Positions 1-7,170 are shown, counted from the stretch's first letter. The stretch is DNA of 21,002 nt from CAYTED01 sp964537075 (GCA_964537075.1 CAZIBB010000015.1:1-21002); one strand, 5' to 3'. Translations and numbers: made by a program. Notes: generated by a model from the sequence alone, not told the origin.

Positions 1-57
1 TTTTGGTAATTGAGGATTGTGAGTTGTTTGTATCTTGTTATTTGGTGATTGGTTATT

Positions 58-143
58 CCGCTGCTACGTAGCGGTGGGGAATCGCTAGAGCCTCTTGGCA
101 ACAAGTGGTCGAGATAAATGATGGTCATCCCGCTTCGGTGGGA
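58..143. repeat. Two REP-like small hairpins
   Basis: At 58-74 CCGCT and AGCGG enclose seven bases, preceded by ATT and followed by TGG. At 128-143 TCCCGC, a TTCG loop and GTGGGA form a second hairpin preceded by GGTCA. Both resemble the core of the longer inverted repeats around the Wzz-like gene, where ATTCCGCT, five bases and AGCGGTG occur at 4321-4340. They look like degenerate members of one intergenic repeat family. Confidence 0.5.
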
Positions 144-192
144 ACAGAATCCGGCTTACAGGTCTGTTTTGAATGAAAGAAGGTTTTGGTAG

Positions 193-201
193 TGATATAA
201 T
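193..201 (+). promoter_or_regulatory. Extended -10 promoter candidate
   Basis: TGA followed by TATAAT matches an extended -10 element. The hexamer 17 bases upstream (ATGAAA at 173-178) is a poor -35, so recognition would rest on the extended -10. It would drive the polyprenyl-phosphate sugar transferase gene. The identical TGATATAAT word occurs before the histidine kinase gene at 9091-9099. Confidence 0.4.
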
Positions 202-232
202 AGATTTGGACAATCATTCGTAGCGGTTGTTC

Positions 233-278
233 CCTGCCTACTGGCAGGCAGGCGCTTTTTGATCCGCCGGCTGGCGGA
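233..278. repeat. Paired GC-rich palindromes
   Basis: CCTGCC-TACT-GGCAGG at 233-248 and TCCGCC-GGCT-GGCGGA at 263-278 are two perfect 6-bp stems with 4-base loops, 14 bases apart. CAGG is repeated directly after the first. A 13-base inverted copy of the second (GCCAGCCGGCGGA) lies at 3498-3510, just behind a glycosyltransferase gene, so this is a dispersed element. Similar palindromes are familiar in Parcubacteria spacers (general knowledge, not searched). A role as a 5' leader structure for the next gene is possible. Confidence 0.6.
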
Positions 279-329
279 GTCCGCTTCCGTCGGCCCTCTT
301 TTGCCTCCTAATCCCTCATCTTTTCACCA

Positions 330-1754
330 ATGAAACGATCAGAAATTATTTTTGGTGCTTTGCAGGTTCCAGTCGATTACTTCATGATCGTGCTCGCGGC
401 ACTGACGGCCTTCGCCGTTCGCGATATCCCTCAGATCCTCGCGGTCAAAGAAAAGCTTTATACATTCCCGTTTCAGGACTATCTCCAGATCGTCCTTTTC
501 ATCACGCCGTTTTTTTTGGTGGTGTATGCATTGGAAGGATTGTATCGTATGCGGGTCACGCGACGTTTCTGGGAAGAGGCCTTCGTGGTGTTCAAGGCGA
601 CTTCGCTCGTGCTCATCATCCTGATTGTCGCTATCTTCCTGAAGCGGGAATGGTTTTCATCTCGCTTCATCATTCTCGCTGGCTGGATGATAGCAGTGTT
701 CTACGTTGTGTTCGCACGATATCTCCTCCGGAGCGTTCAGCAATGGTTTCTCGTAAACAAAGGAATCGGTGTTCATCGTGTGCTTCTGATCGGAACGAAT
801 GGAAAGATCAAGGCAATGGTCCGGATTTTTAAGAAAAAACTCTCGCTTGGTTATCGGGTGGTCGGGAATATCGAGGACGCCAGCATTTCCCATATCAAGG
901 AGATCCGCGAACAACAGGGGATCGACGAAATCATCCTTTGTGATCCGACAATCACGGATGCCGAGCAGGAGAAATTGCTCGACTACTGCGAGATCAATAA
1001 TATCGCCTATAAATATCTCCCGACGACACTGCAGACGTCCCGTTTTTCTCTGACCGTATTCAATGGAGAGCCGATCATCGAATTCGAACATACGCCGCTT
1101 GATGGCTGGGGAAAGGTCGTGAAGAGAACCTTCGATATTATCGGAAGCCTCTTCGGGATAATCATTTTTTCGCCGGTCATGCTGCTCATCGCTCTCGCGA
1201 TCAAGTTTGAGGATTCGTCTGGTCCGGTCGTGTACAAGAATGAACGCATGGGAGAAGATGGCAAGAAATTTTTCGTGTTCAAGTTCCGGTATATGCGGTG
1301 GCGGTACTGTATCAACAAGGATAACCCTCATTTTGACGAGGCCGTGGCATACGAGAAGGAGCTGATCGAGACATTAAGCGTTCGGAAGGGACCGCTGTAT
1401 AAGATCAAGGATGATCCCCGCAAGACGAAAGTGGGAGAGATCATCGAGCGGTATTCACTCGATGAATTGCCGCAGTTTTTCAACGTACTTATCGGCGATA
1501 TGAGTCTCGTCGGACCACGTCCGCATCAGGCGCGGGAAGTGGAGAAATATCGTGAATATCACCGCCGTCTGCTCACGATCAGGCCGGGCATCACCGGTCT
1601 CGCGCAAATTTCCGGACGTTCCGATCTCCCGTTCGAGGATGAGTATCGTCTGGATGTGTTCTATATCGAGAACTGGTCGCTCTGGTTCGATATCTCCATT
1701 TGTTTCAGAACCATCGGTACCATTCTTCGCCGTCGGAGGAACAGCTCATCTTAG
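330..1754 (+). CDS. Polyprenyl-phosphate sugar-1-phosphate transferase (WbaP/WcaJ type)
   Basis: This enzyme would transfer a sugar-1-phosphate from a nucleotide sugar to undecaprenyl phosphate in the membrane, the first step of a surface polysaccharide repeat unit. The 474-residue length is normal for the two-part family. Four membrane segments lie near residues 14-30, 52-68, 88-104 and 112-130. A Rossmann-like region (about 148-230) starts with VLLIGTNGK. A fifth hydrophobic segment (267-290) opens the bacterial sugar transferase domain. That domain shows KRTFDI (265-270), the Asp-Glu pair in SLDELPQFFN (376-385), SLVGPRP (392-398) and RPGITGLAQISGR (418-430). One oddity is FRYM at 319-322, where the family usually has FRSM or FRTM. 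No Shine-Dalgarno precedes the ATG; the leader is pyrimidine-rich. Glycosyltransferase and Wzz-like genes follow. The sugar is unknown, though galactose or glucose phosphate is typical. Confidence 0.93.
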   Translation: MKRSEIIFGALQVPVDYFMIVLAALTAFAVRDIPQILAVKEKLYTFPFQDYLQIVLFITPFFLVVYALEGLYRMRVTRRFWEEAFVVFKATSLVLIILIVAIFLKREWFSSRFIILAGWMIAVFYVVFARYLLRSVQQWFLVNKGIGVHRVLLIGTNGKIKAMVRIFKKKLSLGYRVVGNIEDASISHIKEIREQQGIDEIILCDPTITDAEQEKLLDYCEINNIAYKYLPTTLQTSRFSLTVFNGEPIIEFEHTPLDGWGKVVKRTFDIIGSLFGIIIFSPVMLLIALAIKFEDSSGPVVYKNERMGEDGKKFFVFKFRYMRWRYCINKDNPHFDEAVAYEKELIETLSVRKGPLYKIKDDPRKTKVGEIIERYSLDELPQFFNVLIGDMSLVGPRPHQAREVEKYREYHRRLLTIRPGITGLAQISGRSDLPFEDEYRLDVFYIENWSLWFDISICFRTIGTILRRRRNSSS

Positions 1755-1780
1755 ACGAGCGGCGAAAAACATCGTATACT
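1751..1780 (+). promoter_or_regulatory. Promoter candidate before the YvlD-like gene
   Basis: TTAGAC at 1751-1756 and TATACT at 1775-1780 are separated by 18 bases. The -35 overlaps the stop codon of the sugar transferase gene. Transcription would start about 45 bases before the ATG at 1831. Confidence 0.45.
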
Positions 1781-1830
1781 GAAGCGGTAAGCCCTCTGAA
1801 TTTTCAACCCATCTTCTTATCTCTCATCCT

Positions 1831-2175
1831 ATGTCCATTCTCGCTCGCTGGCTCATATCGGCCCTTATGTTTCTCGTCATCGCCAATGTCGTGCCAGGTA
1901 TTCATGTGGAAAGCTTTGTTACCGCTCTCCTGATGGCGTTGCTCTGGAGCGTCATCACGATGATTCTCAAGCCGGTTCTGCTCATTCTGACATTGCCCGT
2001 CAATATCCTGACCTTCGGGCTGTTCACCTTGGTCATCAATGGGTTCCTCTTCTGGTTCCTTGCGCGACTCGTCCCGGGATTTCAAGTAGCGGGTTTTGGA
2101 GTGGCGATGCTCGGTGCTTTGGCATTATCCCTCTTGCACATGATCGTCCATCTGGCCTTTCGCGGAGGGAAATGA
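1831..2175 (+). CDS. YvlD/DUF360-type small membrane protein (phage holin family 4 superfamily)
   Basis: This is a 114-residue, very hydrophobic protein with four likely membrane segments (about 5-22, 28-52, 58-80 and 85-110). The pattern IANVVPGIHVESF (17-29), a mid-protein KPVLLILTLPVNILTFGLF stretch and LVPGFQVAGF near 80-90 are characteristic of the YvlD/DUF360 family, which databases label phage holin family 4. The label is historical. Members are ordinary chromosomal envelope proteins of unknown function, sometimes linked to envelope stress, and no phage genes are nearby. It sits between two polysaccharide genes with its own candidate promoter. The ATG is preceded by the pyrimidine-rich TCTCTCATCCT and no Shine-Dalgarno. 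Confidence 0.85.
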   Translation: MSILARWLISALMFLVIANVVPGIHVESFVTALLMALLWSVITMILKPVLLILTLPVNILTFGLFTLVINGFLFWFLARLVPGFQVAGFGVAMLGALALSLLHMIVHLAFRGGK

Positions 2176-2190
2176 GTCATGAAGCAGATA

Positions 2191-2368
2191 ATATCTAGTA
2201 TCAATCTCTTGCTCCCCGTTATCTACTATCATCTAGTATCGTTTTCACTTTATTCTTTCGGTTGCGCGGTATCAGATAATCCTACTTTGAAAGGTTGTTT
2301 TGAAGACATGAGGTCATAGTTTTTAAATGAATGTGGTACTAGTATCCAGTATCTAGTATCCAATATCC
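2191..2368. repeat. Low-complexity TAGTATC repeats flanking a spacer
   Basis: ATCTAGTATC occurs at 2193-2202 and again near 2231-2240, with TATCTACTATC between them. At 2337-2368 the words ACTAGTATCCAGTATCTAGTATCCAAT run on to just before the next start codon. The units are imperfect copies of an 8-11 base word. The roughly 90 bases between the two clusters show no gene. The clusters may be slippage-generated spacers or remnants of a palindromic element; no function can be read from them. Confidence 0.55.
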
Positions 2369-2378
2369 GCGTCTCGCT

Positions 2379-3494
2379 ATGAAAATCGCTTTGGTTCATG
2401 ATTATCTGGTACAGTACGGCGGCGCGGAACGCGTACTCGAGGCTTTTACGGAGATCTTTCCGGAGGCATCGATATATACGATTCTGTACGATAAGGACGC
2501 GATGCACGGGGTTTTTTCAAAGAAGCGGATCTACACGTCTTTTCTTCAAAAGATCCCCGGAGCGCTCAAGCATCACCGCGCCTTTCCGATGCTGATGCCG
2601 CTTGCGATCGAGCAGTTTGATTTTTCGGAGTATGATGTCGTCCTTTCGGATTCGTCGAGCTATGCCAAGGGAGTTCTGACACGGCCGGAGACCATGCATA
2701 TCTGCTATCTCCACACGCCGATGCGCTATGCCTGGGATGATTGCCAGAAATATACGCAGGATTTCGGGCTCCCCTCGTTCATCAAGAAGCTCGTGCCGTT
2801 CTTCATGAGCCCTCTCCGCCTGTGGGATAGGGCGGCGGCGGATAGGCCTGACCGTGTCATCGCCAATTCCGAGTTCGTACGGAAGCGAATCAAGAAGTAT
2901 TACCGTCGCGAAGCGGCTGTCATCCACCCTCCCGTCAATGTGGAGAAATTTTTCGTGGCCAAGGAAGCTGATCGGAAAGATTATTTTCTCATGGTGGGTC
3001 GGCTCATCGCGTATAAGCGGCATGACATCGCCATCGAGGCCTGCAATCGTCTGAAAATTCCCCTGAAAATCATCGGGCGAGGACCGGAGATGGATCGTCT
3101 GAAAAAATTGGCTGGGCCGACCGTGGAATTTCTCGGTCGGGTGCCGGATGAGGATTTACCGAGATACTATGCGCAGTGTCGCGGATTTATCTTTCCGCAG
3201 GAAGAAGATTTCGGCATTGTCGCTATCGAAGCCATGGCTTCGGGCCGTCCTATCATCGCCTATCGCGGAGGCGATATCCCGGAGCATTTGGAAGAGGGGA
3301 GAATGGGAATCTTTTTCGATGAGCAGACGGTGACTGCGGTCACAGGAGCCTTGGAGGGATTCCGTGACAAAGATTACGATTCGGAGTATATTCGCTCTAG
3401 AGTGCTCCGGTTCGATAAGGATATTTTTAAGGAAAAAATCCGGAAATATATTGATGAAGCCATGAGAAATCAGAGCGGTCGCTCCACTTTTTGA
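2379..3494 (+). CDS. GT4-family glycosyltransferase (WbaZ/mannosyltransferase-like)
   Basis: This is a cytosolic or membrane-associated GT-B glycosyltransferase expected to add a sugar to the lipid-linked polysaccharide precursor. The N-terminal half begins MKIALVHDYLVQYGGAERVL, with the glycine-rich acceptor loop at 14-16, and contains CYLHTPMRYAWD (109-120). The C-terminal half carries FLMVGRLIAYKRHDIAIEA (203-221), the nucleotide-sugar region IIGRGPEM, and the GT4 E-x7-E motif at Glu276 and Glu284 within EEDFGIVAIEAMASGRP. The 371-residue length is typical. It is the first glycosyltransferase after the initiating sugar transferase. No Shine-Dalgarno is visible before the ATG. The start is fixed by the family-typical MKIALVHDYL beginning. 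Donor and linkage cannot be assigned; mannose is common in this subgroup. Confidence 0.9.
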   Translation: MKIALVHDYLVQYGGAERVLEAFTEIFPEASIYTILYDKDAMHGVFSKKRIYTSFLQKIPGALKHHRAFPMLMPLAIEQFDFSEYDVVLSDSSSYAKGVLTRPETMHICYLHTPMRYAWDDCQKYTQDFGLPSFIKKLVPFFMSPLRLWDRAAADRPDRVIANSEFVRKRIKKYYRREAAVIHPPVNVEKFFVAKEADRKDYFLMVGRLIAYKRHDIAIEACNRLKIPLKIIGRGPEMDRLKKLAGPTVEFLGRVPDEDLPRYYAQCRGFIFPQEEDFGIVAIEAMASGRPIIAYRGGDIPEHLEEGRMGIFFDEQTVTAVTGALEGFRDKDYDSEYIRSRVLRFDKDIFKEKIRKYIDEAMRNQSGRSTF

Positions 3495-3497
3495 ACG

Positions 3498-3510
3498 GCC
3501 AGCCGGCGGA
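3498..3510. repeat. Inverted copy of the 263-278 palindrome
   Basis: GCCAGCCGGCGGA here is the exact reverse complement of bases 263-275. It lies four bases after the stop codon of the GT4 gene. It lacks the full symmetrical stem, so it looks like a half-element. Confidence 0.5.
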
Positions 3511-3564
3511 AACCACTGGTTGAAATTCTTTCCATTGTTCTCACATTCTCCACCTGATTTTTTA

Positions 3565-3643
3565 CAGCGGACACACCGCCCAAGAAGCGGAGTGACCGTT
3601 ATAAAAAATCCTCACCTCTAAGCTCTCATCTCTAATCTCTGCC
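3565..3643 (+). repeat. Left arm of the inverted repeat around the Wzz-like gene
   Basis: The first 36 bases (3565-3600, starting CAGCGGACACACCGC) match the reverse complement of 4314-4349 at 32 of 36 positions. Inside, the pyrimidine-rich TCTAAGCTCT (3617-3626) matches the reverse complement of 4287-4296, so the related stretch spans roughly 80 bases with small gaps. The core itself contains a hairpin (CCGC, seven bases, GCGG). Confidence 0.8.
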
Positions 3644-3649
3644 ACAAAT

Positions 3650-4288
3650 ATGGAACTCTACGAATATATCATGATCATAAGAAGGCATCGGAGAGTGTTC
3701 TGGATGACGCTTGGCATTATTCTCTTCGCTTCCCTTCTGTGGCAGTCGAATCAGAGTGAGCGATATGGCGCAACCCTTCTCCTGAATGTTTCCCGATCCG
3801 GGGCTCAGATGACGAGCGACTATACCTATGACGGGTTCTATCGTCTGCAGGCCGATGAGCGATTTGCCGATACGGTCGTGCGATGGCTCGGATCGCCGCG
3901 GGGGAGCGAAGACATACTTCGCGAGGCGGAGATAGGGACGGAATCGTATGGAACGAACGATCTCGCGCGGTTCTTCACCGCAGGGAGACTCTCTTCGCAG
4001 GTGATTCGCGTGGAATATGTGACCGCGAACCGGGCATCCGCCGAAAAAATATCGGGAGCGGTGACGAAAACATTGAATCGATATGCCGAGGAACTGAATA
4101 AAGATGCCAGGGATCCATCCTGGTTTCTCATCAAGGGAGATGCGCCGGTCATCCGCGATGCGAGAATACCGATAGGGAAAACATTCGCCATAGGAATCGT
4201 CCTGGGGATATTTTTCGGCGTATTCTTTTCGCTGTTCGCGCATTATTGGAAAAAGCAGCAAGGGAAGAGGTTAGGAGATAGGGAGTAG
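3650..4288 (+). CDS. Wzz-like chain-length determinant (short form)
   Basis: This is a 212-residue inner-membrane protein with the Wzz layout. A short cytoplasmic start MELYEYIMIIRRHRR is followed by membrane segment 1 (about 15-31), an extracytoplasmic domain of about 145 residues and membrane segment 2 (about 179-200), then a basic tail. A proline-spaced stretch before segment 2 (APVIRDARIPIG, 165-176) and VIRVEYVTANRASAEKISGAV (118-138) fit the family. Such proteins set polymer length with a Wzy polymerase, or act as the membrane half of a capsule co-polymerase with a tyrosine kinase; neither partner is in this window. It is shorter than most Wzz proteins (about 300 or more). The gene lies inside a long inverted repeat, and its last few codons fall within the right arm. 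There is no Shine-Dalgarno; a pyrimidine-rich leader precedes the ATG. Confidence 0.8.
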   Translation: MELYEYIMIIRRHRRVFWMTLGIILFASLLWQSNQSERYGATLLLNVSRSGAQMTSDYTYDGFYRLQADERFADTVVRWLGSPRGSEDILREAEIGTESYGTNDLARFFTAGRLSSQVIRVEYVTANRASAEKISGAVTKTLNRYAEELNKDARDPSWFLIKGDAPVIRDARIPIGKTFAIGIVLGIFFGVFFSLFAHYWKKQQGKRLGDRE

Positions 4289-4349
4289 AGCTTAGATGAG
4301 AGAATTTCATTTTAACGGTCATTCCGCTTTTGGAGCGGTGTGTCCGCTG
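4269..4349 (+). repeat. Right arm of the inverted repeat around the Wzz-like gene
   Basis: This is the partner of 3565-3643. Bases 4314-4349 form the well-conserved outer part, with an internal perfect hairpin CCGCT-TTTGG-AGCGG at 4324-4338. The purine-rich inner part (4269-4302) contains AGAGCTTAGA at 4287-4296, the reverse complement of 3617-3626. The arm overlaps the stop codon and last few codons of the Wzz-like gene, so that coding end is probably repeat-derived. Confidence 0.8.
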
Positions 4350-4427
4350 AAATGAAATGTACCCGTGTAGATTGAATCACTTATAAGAAAGTAATGAAGG
4401 AACTTGGGGGAGTTCTCACAAAACAGT

Positions 4428-5588
4428 ATGCGAATCGCGATCGATCTTCGGTGTTTGGCAGAGGGGAGAAGGACGGGTGTCGAGGAGTATGTAACCGGAT
4501 TGCTCCGAGCGCTTTTCGAGCAGGATGAAACGAATGAATATATATTGTTTTATAATGCCTGGCATGGTGAATTGCCGGAGGATTTCGGATGGATGCTCGA
4601 ATATCCGAATGTGAGCGTGAAGCGTCTCCGTATCCCGAACAAGCTTCTGAACGGACTTCTGTGGTACATGCAGTGGCCGAAGATCGATCTTCTGTGCGGC
4701 GGGGCGGATATTTTCTTCATGCCGAATCTGAATTTCGCCGCCATTTCCAAAAATGCGAAACTTGTCGTGACGGCGCACGATCTCTCATTCGAAGCCTATC
4801 CGGAAATGTTTTCCTGGAAGCGGCGTCTTTGGCATTTCTTCGTCGGTTTTCGTGGACTCTGCAATCGGGCGGCGCTCATTATCGCGGTGTCGCATTCGAC
4901 TAAGGAGGACCTCGTTTCGTACTATCGAATTCCGGAACGGCGCGTGACGGTTATCCCGAGCGGCTTGGACAAAGAATTTGTCCGTATCAGTCGCAATGAT
5001 CCGGAACTCCTTCGCGTGAAAGAAAAATATAGCTTGCCGTATCGTTACATACTTTTTTTCGGAACATTTGAGCCGAGAAAAAATATCCGATCCGTGATAC
5101 AAGCTTATGAGACATATAGGAGCTCTCTCGGTGAGAAGGAATTTGTGCCGCTCGTGCTTTCTGGAAGTCCCGGTTGGAATTCAGAAGAGATTTTTCGGGA
5201 GAGAGAAGCATCGCCCTATCGGGAGAACATTCGTCTCTTAGGATGTATACCGGATGAGGACAAACATGCTCTCTATAATCTGGCGACGCTTTTTGTCTAC
5301 CCGTCATTCTATGAAGGGTTCGGATTCCCGCCACTTGAGGCGATGGCCTGTGGGGTGCCGACTATCGTTTCTCGCAATTCATCATTTCCGGAAATCGTCG
5401 GTGAGGGCGCGATCATGATCGATCCCTATCAACCAGATGAACTCTATCGGGCGATGATCTCCGTCCTCTCTGACCATGCCTTCGCGGAGAGGCTTTCCCG
5501 TGAGGGAGAGCATCAGTCGAAAAAATATACCTGGGAGCGGACGGCGAGCGAGCTTACGAAGATGTTTCGGTATGTGACGGGGGGGTGA
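4428..5588 (+). CDS. GT4-family glycosyltransferase
   Basis: This is a 386-residue GT-B glycosyltransferase, the second of the locus, presumably acting on the lipid-linked precursor at the cytoplasmic face. It begins MRIAIDLRCLAEGRRTGVEEY, where the R-x-TGVEEY loop is the usual N-terminal acceptor region. Further motifs are VVTAHDLSFEAYPEMF, IIAVSHSTKEDL, ILFFGTFEPRKNI (the domain 2 start) and FYEGFGFPPLEAMACGVP, which holds the E-x7-E motif. A start at the TTG at 4404 would add MGEFSQNS, but the family begins directly with MRIAIDLR, so the ATG at 4428 is chosen. GGAG at 4409-4412 is about 15 bases from the ATG, too far to be a good ribosome site. Donor and linkage are unknown. Confidence 0.9.
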   Translation: MRIAIDLRCLAEGRRTGVEEYVTGLLRALFEQDETNEYILFYNAWHGELPEDFGWMLEYPNVSVKRLRIPNKLLNGLLWYMQWPKIDLLCGGADIFFMPNLNFAAISKNAKLVVTAHDLSFEAYPEMFSWKRRLWHFFVGFRGLCNRAALIIAVSHSTKEDLVSYYRIPERRVTVIPSGLDKEFVRISRNDPELLRVKEKYSLPYRYILFFGTFEPRKNIRSVIQAYETYRSSLGEKEFVPLVLSGSPGWNSEEIFREREASPYRENIRLLGCIPDEDKHALYNLATLFVYPSFYEGFGFPPLEAMACGVPTIVSRNSSFPEIVGEGAIMIDPYQPDELYRAMISVLSDHAFAERLSREGEHQSKKYTWERTASELTKMFRYVTGG

Positions 5589-5596
5589 CAGTTCGT

Positions 5597-5624
5597 TTGT
5601 GATATTTTTTTTCTCTGGTATACT
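5597..5624 (+). promoter_or_regulatory. Promoter of the acidic surface protein
   Basis: TTGTGA at 5597-5602, a 16-base spacer ending in TGG, and TATACT at 5619-5624 form an extended -10 promoter. Transcription should start near 5631, leaving about 33 bases of A/T-rich leader before the ATG at 5664. The acidic protein therefore appears to be a separate transcription unit from the glycosyltransferases. Confidence 0.65.
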
Positions 5625-5663
5625 ATTATAAGCAAGGGTAATAAAATAAATAGAGAGAAATAT

Positions 5664-7031
5664 ATGCAAAAGCAAGGAATTTCTTTTATGACGGGAGCAT
5701 TCGTACTCCTTTTCGGTATCGGATCGTATTTCGGTGTCGCCAGTATGTATCAGAGTATCAATCCCGGGTCATTCCCGGTTGTTTTGGGCGATGATAATGA
5801 GGAAGAGGAAGAGGAAGAACCTGAAGATGAAGATGACGATAAAGATGAGGATGAAGATGACGACAAGGACGATGCTAAGAAAAAGGCTGAAAAAGACCGA
5901 GAGACTGCAAAAAAGCAGGCTGAGCGTACTCGTGAGATGAATAAGAAGATTTCTGAGCAAGGAGGGCGTGGCGGCGATGATTCGGATGAAGAGGGTGATG
6001 AGGCAGATGAAAATGATGACGAATTCGAGGATGATGAAGAGGGTGAGTTTGAAGATGATGACAAATCAGGTTCTTTCTCTGGCATGTACAAGGAAAAAGA
6101 TAAGACTTTAGAGAAACTTCGAAAGGAAATCGCTGAAGCGGAGAAGCATATCATGGAACAAGGATTAGCTGGTGGAGATGTGTCAGGAGCACTTGCGAAA
6201 CTCGCTGCCATGAAGTTGGGTATCGATCAGGTAGGTGTATCGTTTGATGCGAATAACCTCGAAGCCGCGAAATTATTGGCAAAACAAATCAAGAAAGCCA
6301 CACATTTTGCAGAAAAGGATGCTGAAGATGCCAAACATGTGACCGAGGAGCTCGCTGATGTAGTGAAGCGATTCGGACAGGTGGAGGAAAAAATCGGTAC
6401 ACTCGAAGCACTCGGTGGAGATACTTCTTCATTCAAGGCCCAGCTCGCATCGCTTCGCGCCGATTTTTCACTTCTGTCGGCATCACTTTCGGCAGGAGCC
6501 GTTACTCGTGATACCGCGAAGGCTTTTGAAAAGCGCGTGAAGCGATTGAAGAGTTCAGTTGAAACAGCGATTTTCGCCTTGGGAGGTACGGATGACGATG
6601 ATCTTTTCGAGGATCATGAGGATGATGCGGATGAACTCGATGATGACTTGAGTGATGTGGCGGAAATCGAAGATGGTGATGATAATGGTGTATCCGGCAA
6701 ATTGCGCAAGGTAGCTTCGGAACACAAGTCGTCAGTAGCGGTTGTCGCCACTACCTTGGGTGACATCAAGCGTCGAGACGGGTTTGCCAAGGCGCTTTTC
6801 GGCCCTGATTTCAATGCTCTCGATCGGTTGAATACCGAAGTGGCATCCATGAATACTCGGGCAAGTGCCATTGAATCAGCCGCAGCACAGATCACTGATC
6901 TGGAGGTAAAGCAGATTCTCTTGAATCGGGCGGTAGCGCTTCGAAGTGAAGTTACGAAGTTGCAGTCGTATATCACCGCAGAGGATAACCAATTCAGTAT
7001 TTTCGGTTCGATTTTGAAGTGGTTCCGCTAA
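5664..7031 (+). CDS. Membrane-anchored, highly acidic helical protein of unknown function
   Basis: I do not recognise a family. One hydrophobic segment (about residues 8-28) after a short MQKQ start suggests an uncleaved signal anchor, with the rest outside the membrane. Three Asp/Glu-dominated tracts lie at about 43-70, 105-134 and 309-340; the first is almost pure D/E with a few Lys. Between them are Ala/Lys/Glu-rich helical, coiled-coil-like regions (about 71-100, 142-300 and 345-440). The protein ends in an amphipathic FGSILKWFR. There are no cysteines and no catalytic motif. It has its own promoter and a terminator, and it follows the polysaccharide genes. The charge and layout suggest a cell-surface protein binding cations or basic partners, or a spacer in the glycan layer; this is inference. 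The N-terminal acidic tract is encoded by GAx-rich repeats that may vary in length. Confidence 0.75.
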   Translation: MQKQGISFMTGAFVLLFGIGSYFGVASMYQSINPGSFPVVLGDDNEEEEEEEPEDEDDDKDEDEDDDKDDAKKKAEKDRETAKKQAERTREMNKKISEQGGRGGDDSDEEGDEADENDDEFEDDEEGEFEDDDKSGSFSGMYKEKDKTLEKLRKEIAEAEKHIMEQGLAGGDVSGALAKLAAMKLGIDQVGVSFDANNLEAAKLLAKQIKKATHFAEKDAEDAKHVTEELADVVKRFGQVEEKIGTLEALGGDTSSFKAQLASLRADFSLLSASLSAGAVTRDTAKAFEKRVKRLKSSVETAIFALGGTDDDDLFEDHEDDADELDDDLSDVAEIEDGDDNGVSGKLRKVASEHKSSVAVVATTLGDIKRRDGFAKALFGPDFNALDRLNTEVASMNTRASAIESAAAQITDLEVKQILLNRAVALRSEVTKLQSYITAEDNQFSIFGSILKWFR

Positions 7032-7060
7032 GGAGAGCAGGACTACGAAGTAATAGTATA

Positions 7061-7088
7061 AAATACCCCTTATTTGAGGGGTATTTTT
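7061..7088 (+). terminator. Intrinsic terminator after the acidic protein gene
   Basis: AAATACCCCT (7061-7070) and AGGGGTATTT (7077-7086) form a perfect 10-bp stem with a 6-base loop, followed by more T residues. It closes the surface-polysaccharide region. Confidence 0.9.
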
Positions 7089-7131
7089 ATGCTTGTGATG
7101 AATTTCCTTTTTCAAGCCATTTTTATACCTA

Positions 7132-7160
7132 TTGATTTTTTATATGAATAATGCTATAAT
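7132..7160 (+). promoter_or_regulatory. Strong extended -10 promoter
   Basis: TTGATT at 7132-7137, a 17-base spacer ending in TGC, and a perfect TATAAT at 7155-7160. The expected start is near 7167, directly before a 14-base palindrome. It drives the small membrane protein gene and the PLP enzyme gene behind it. Confidence 0.75.
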
Positions 7161-7170
7161 AATGTGATTT

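Larger units (their letters stand above)
1..329. other. Gene-free leader with hairpins and a possible promoter
   Basis: No convincing gene lies here. The first 55 bases are a G/T-rich low-complexity stretch with recurring words such as TTGGTGATTGG. Four hairpin-forming elements follow, at 58-74, 128-143, 233-248 and 263-278. A perfect TATAAT at 196-201 is preceded by an extended -10 TG. If it is used, the transcript would start near 208 and carry an untranslated leader of about 120 nt containing the last two hairpins. The 26 bases before the first gene are pyrimidine-rich and contain no Shine-Dalgarno sequence. Confidence 0.6.

Noticed and set aside
657..1331. 224-codon minus-strand frame inside the sugar transferase gene
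   Set aside because: The plus-strand protein is a clear family member throughout, so the opposite frame is a by-product of its codon pattern.
1831..2175. A phage holin, hence a prophage remnant
   Set aside because: The family name is misleading; YvlD-like proteins are chromosomal, and no lysin, portal, integrase or tail gene is present.
2191..2368. CRISPR array from the TAGTATC repeats
   Set aside because: Units are 8-11 bases, imperfect and without regular spacers; no cas genes are nearby.
4404..4427. TTG start adding eight residues to the second GT4 protein
   Set aside because: The family begins at MRIAIDLR, and the TTG has only a too-close AAGGA before it.
5750..6211. Ser-rich open frame on the minus strand opposite the acidic protein
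   Set aside because: It is the mirror of the GAx-rich coding of the Asp/Glu tracts; no ribosome site, no promoter and no family.
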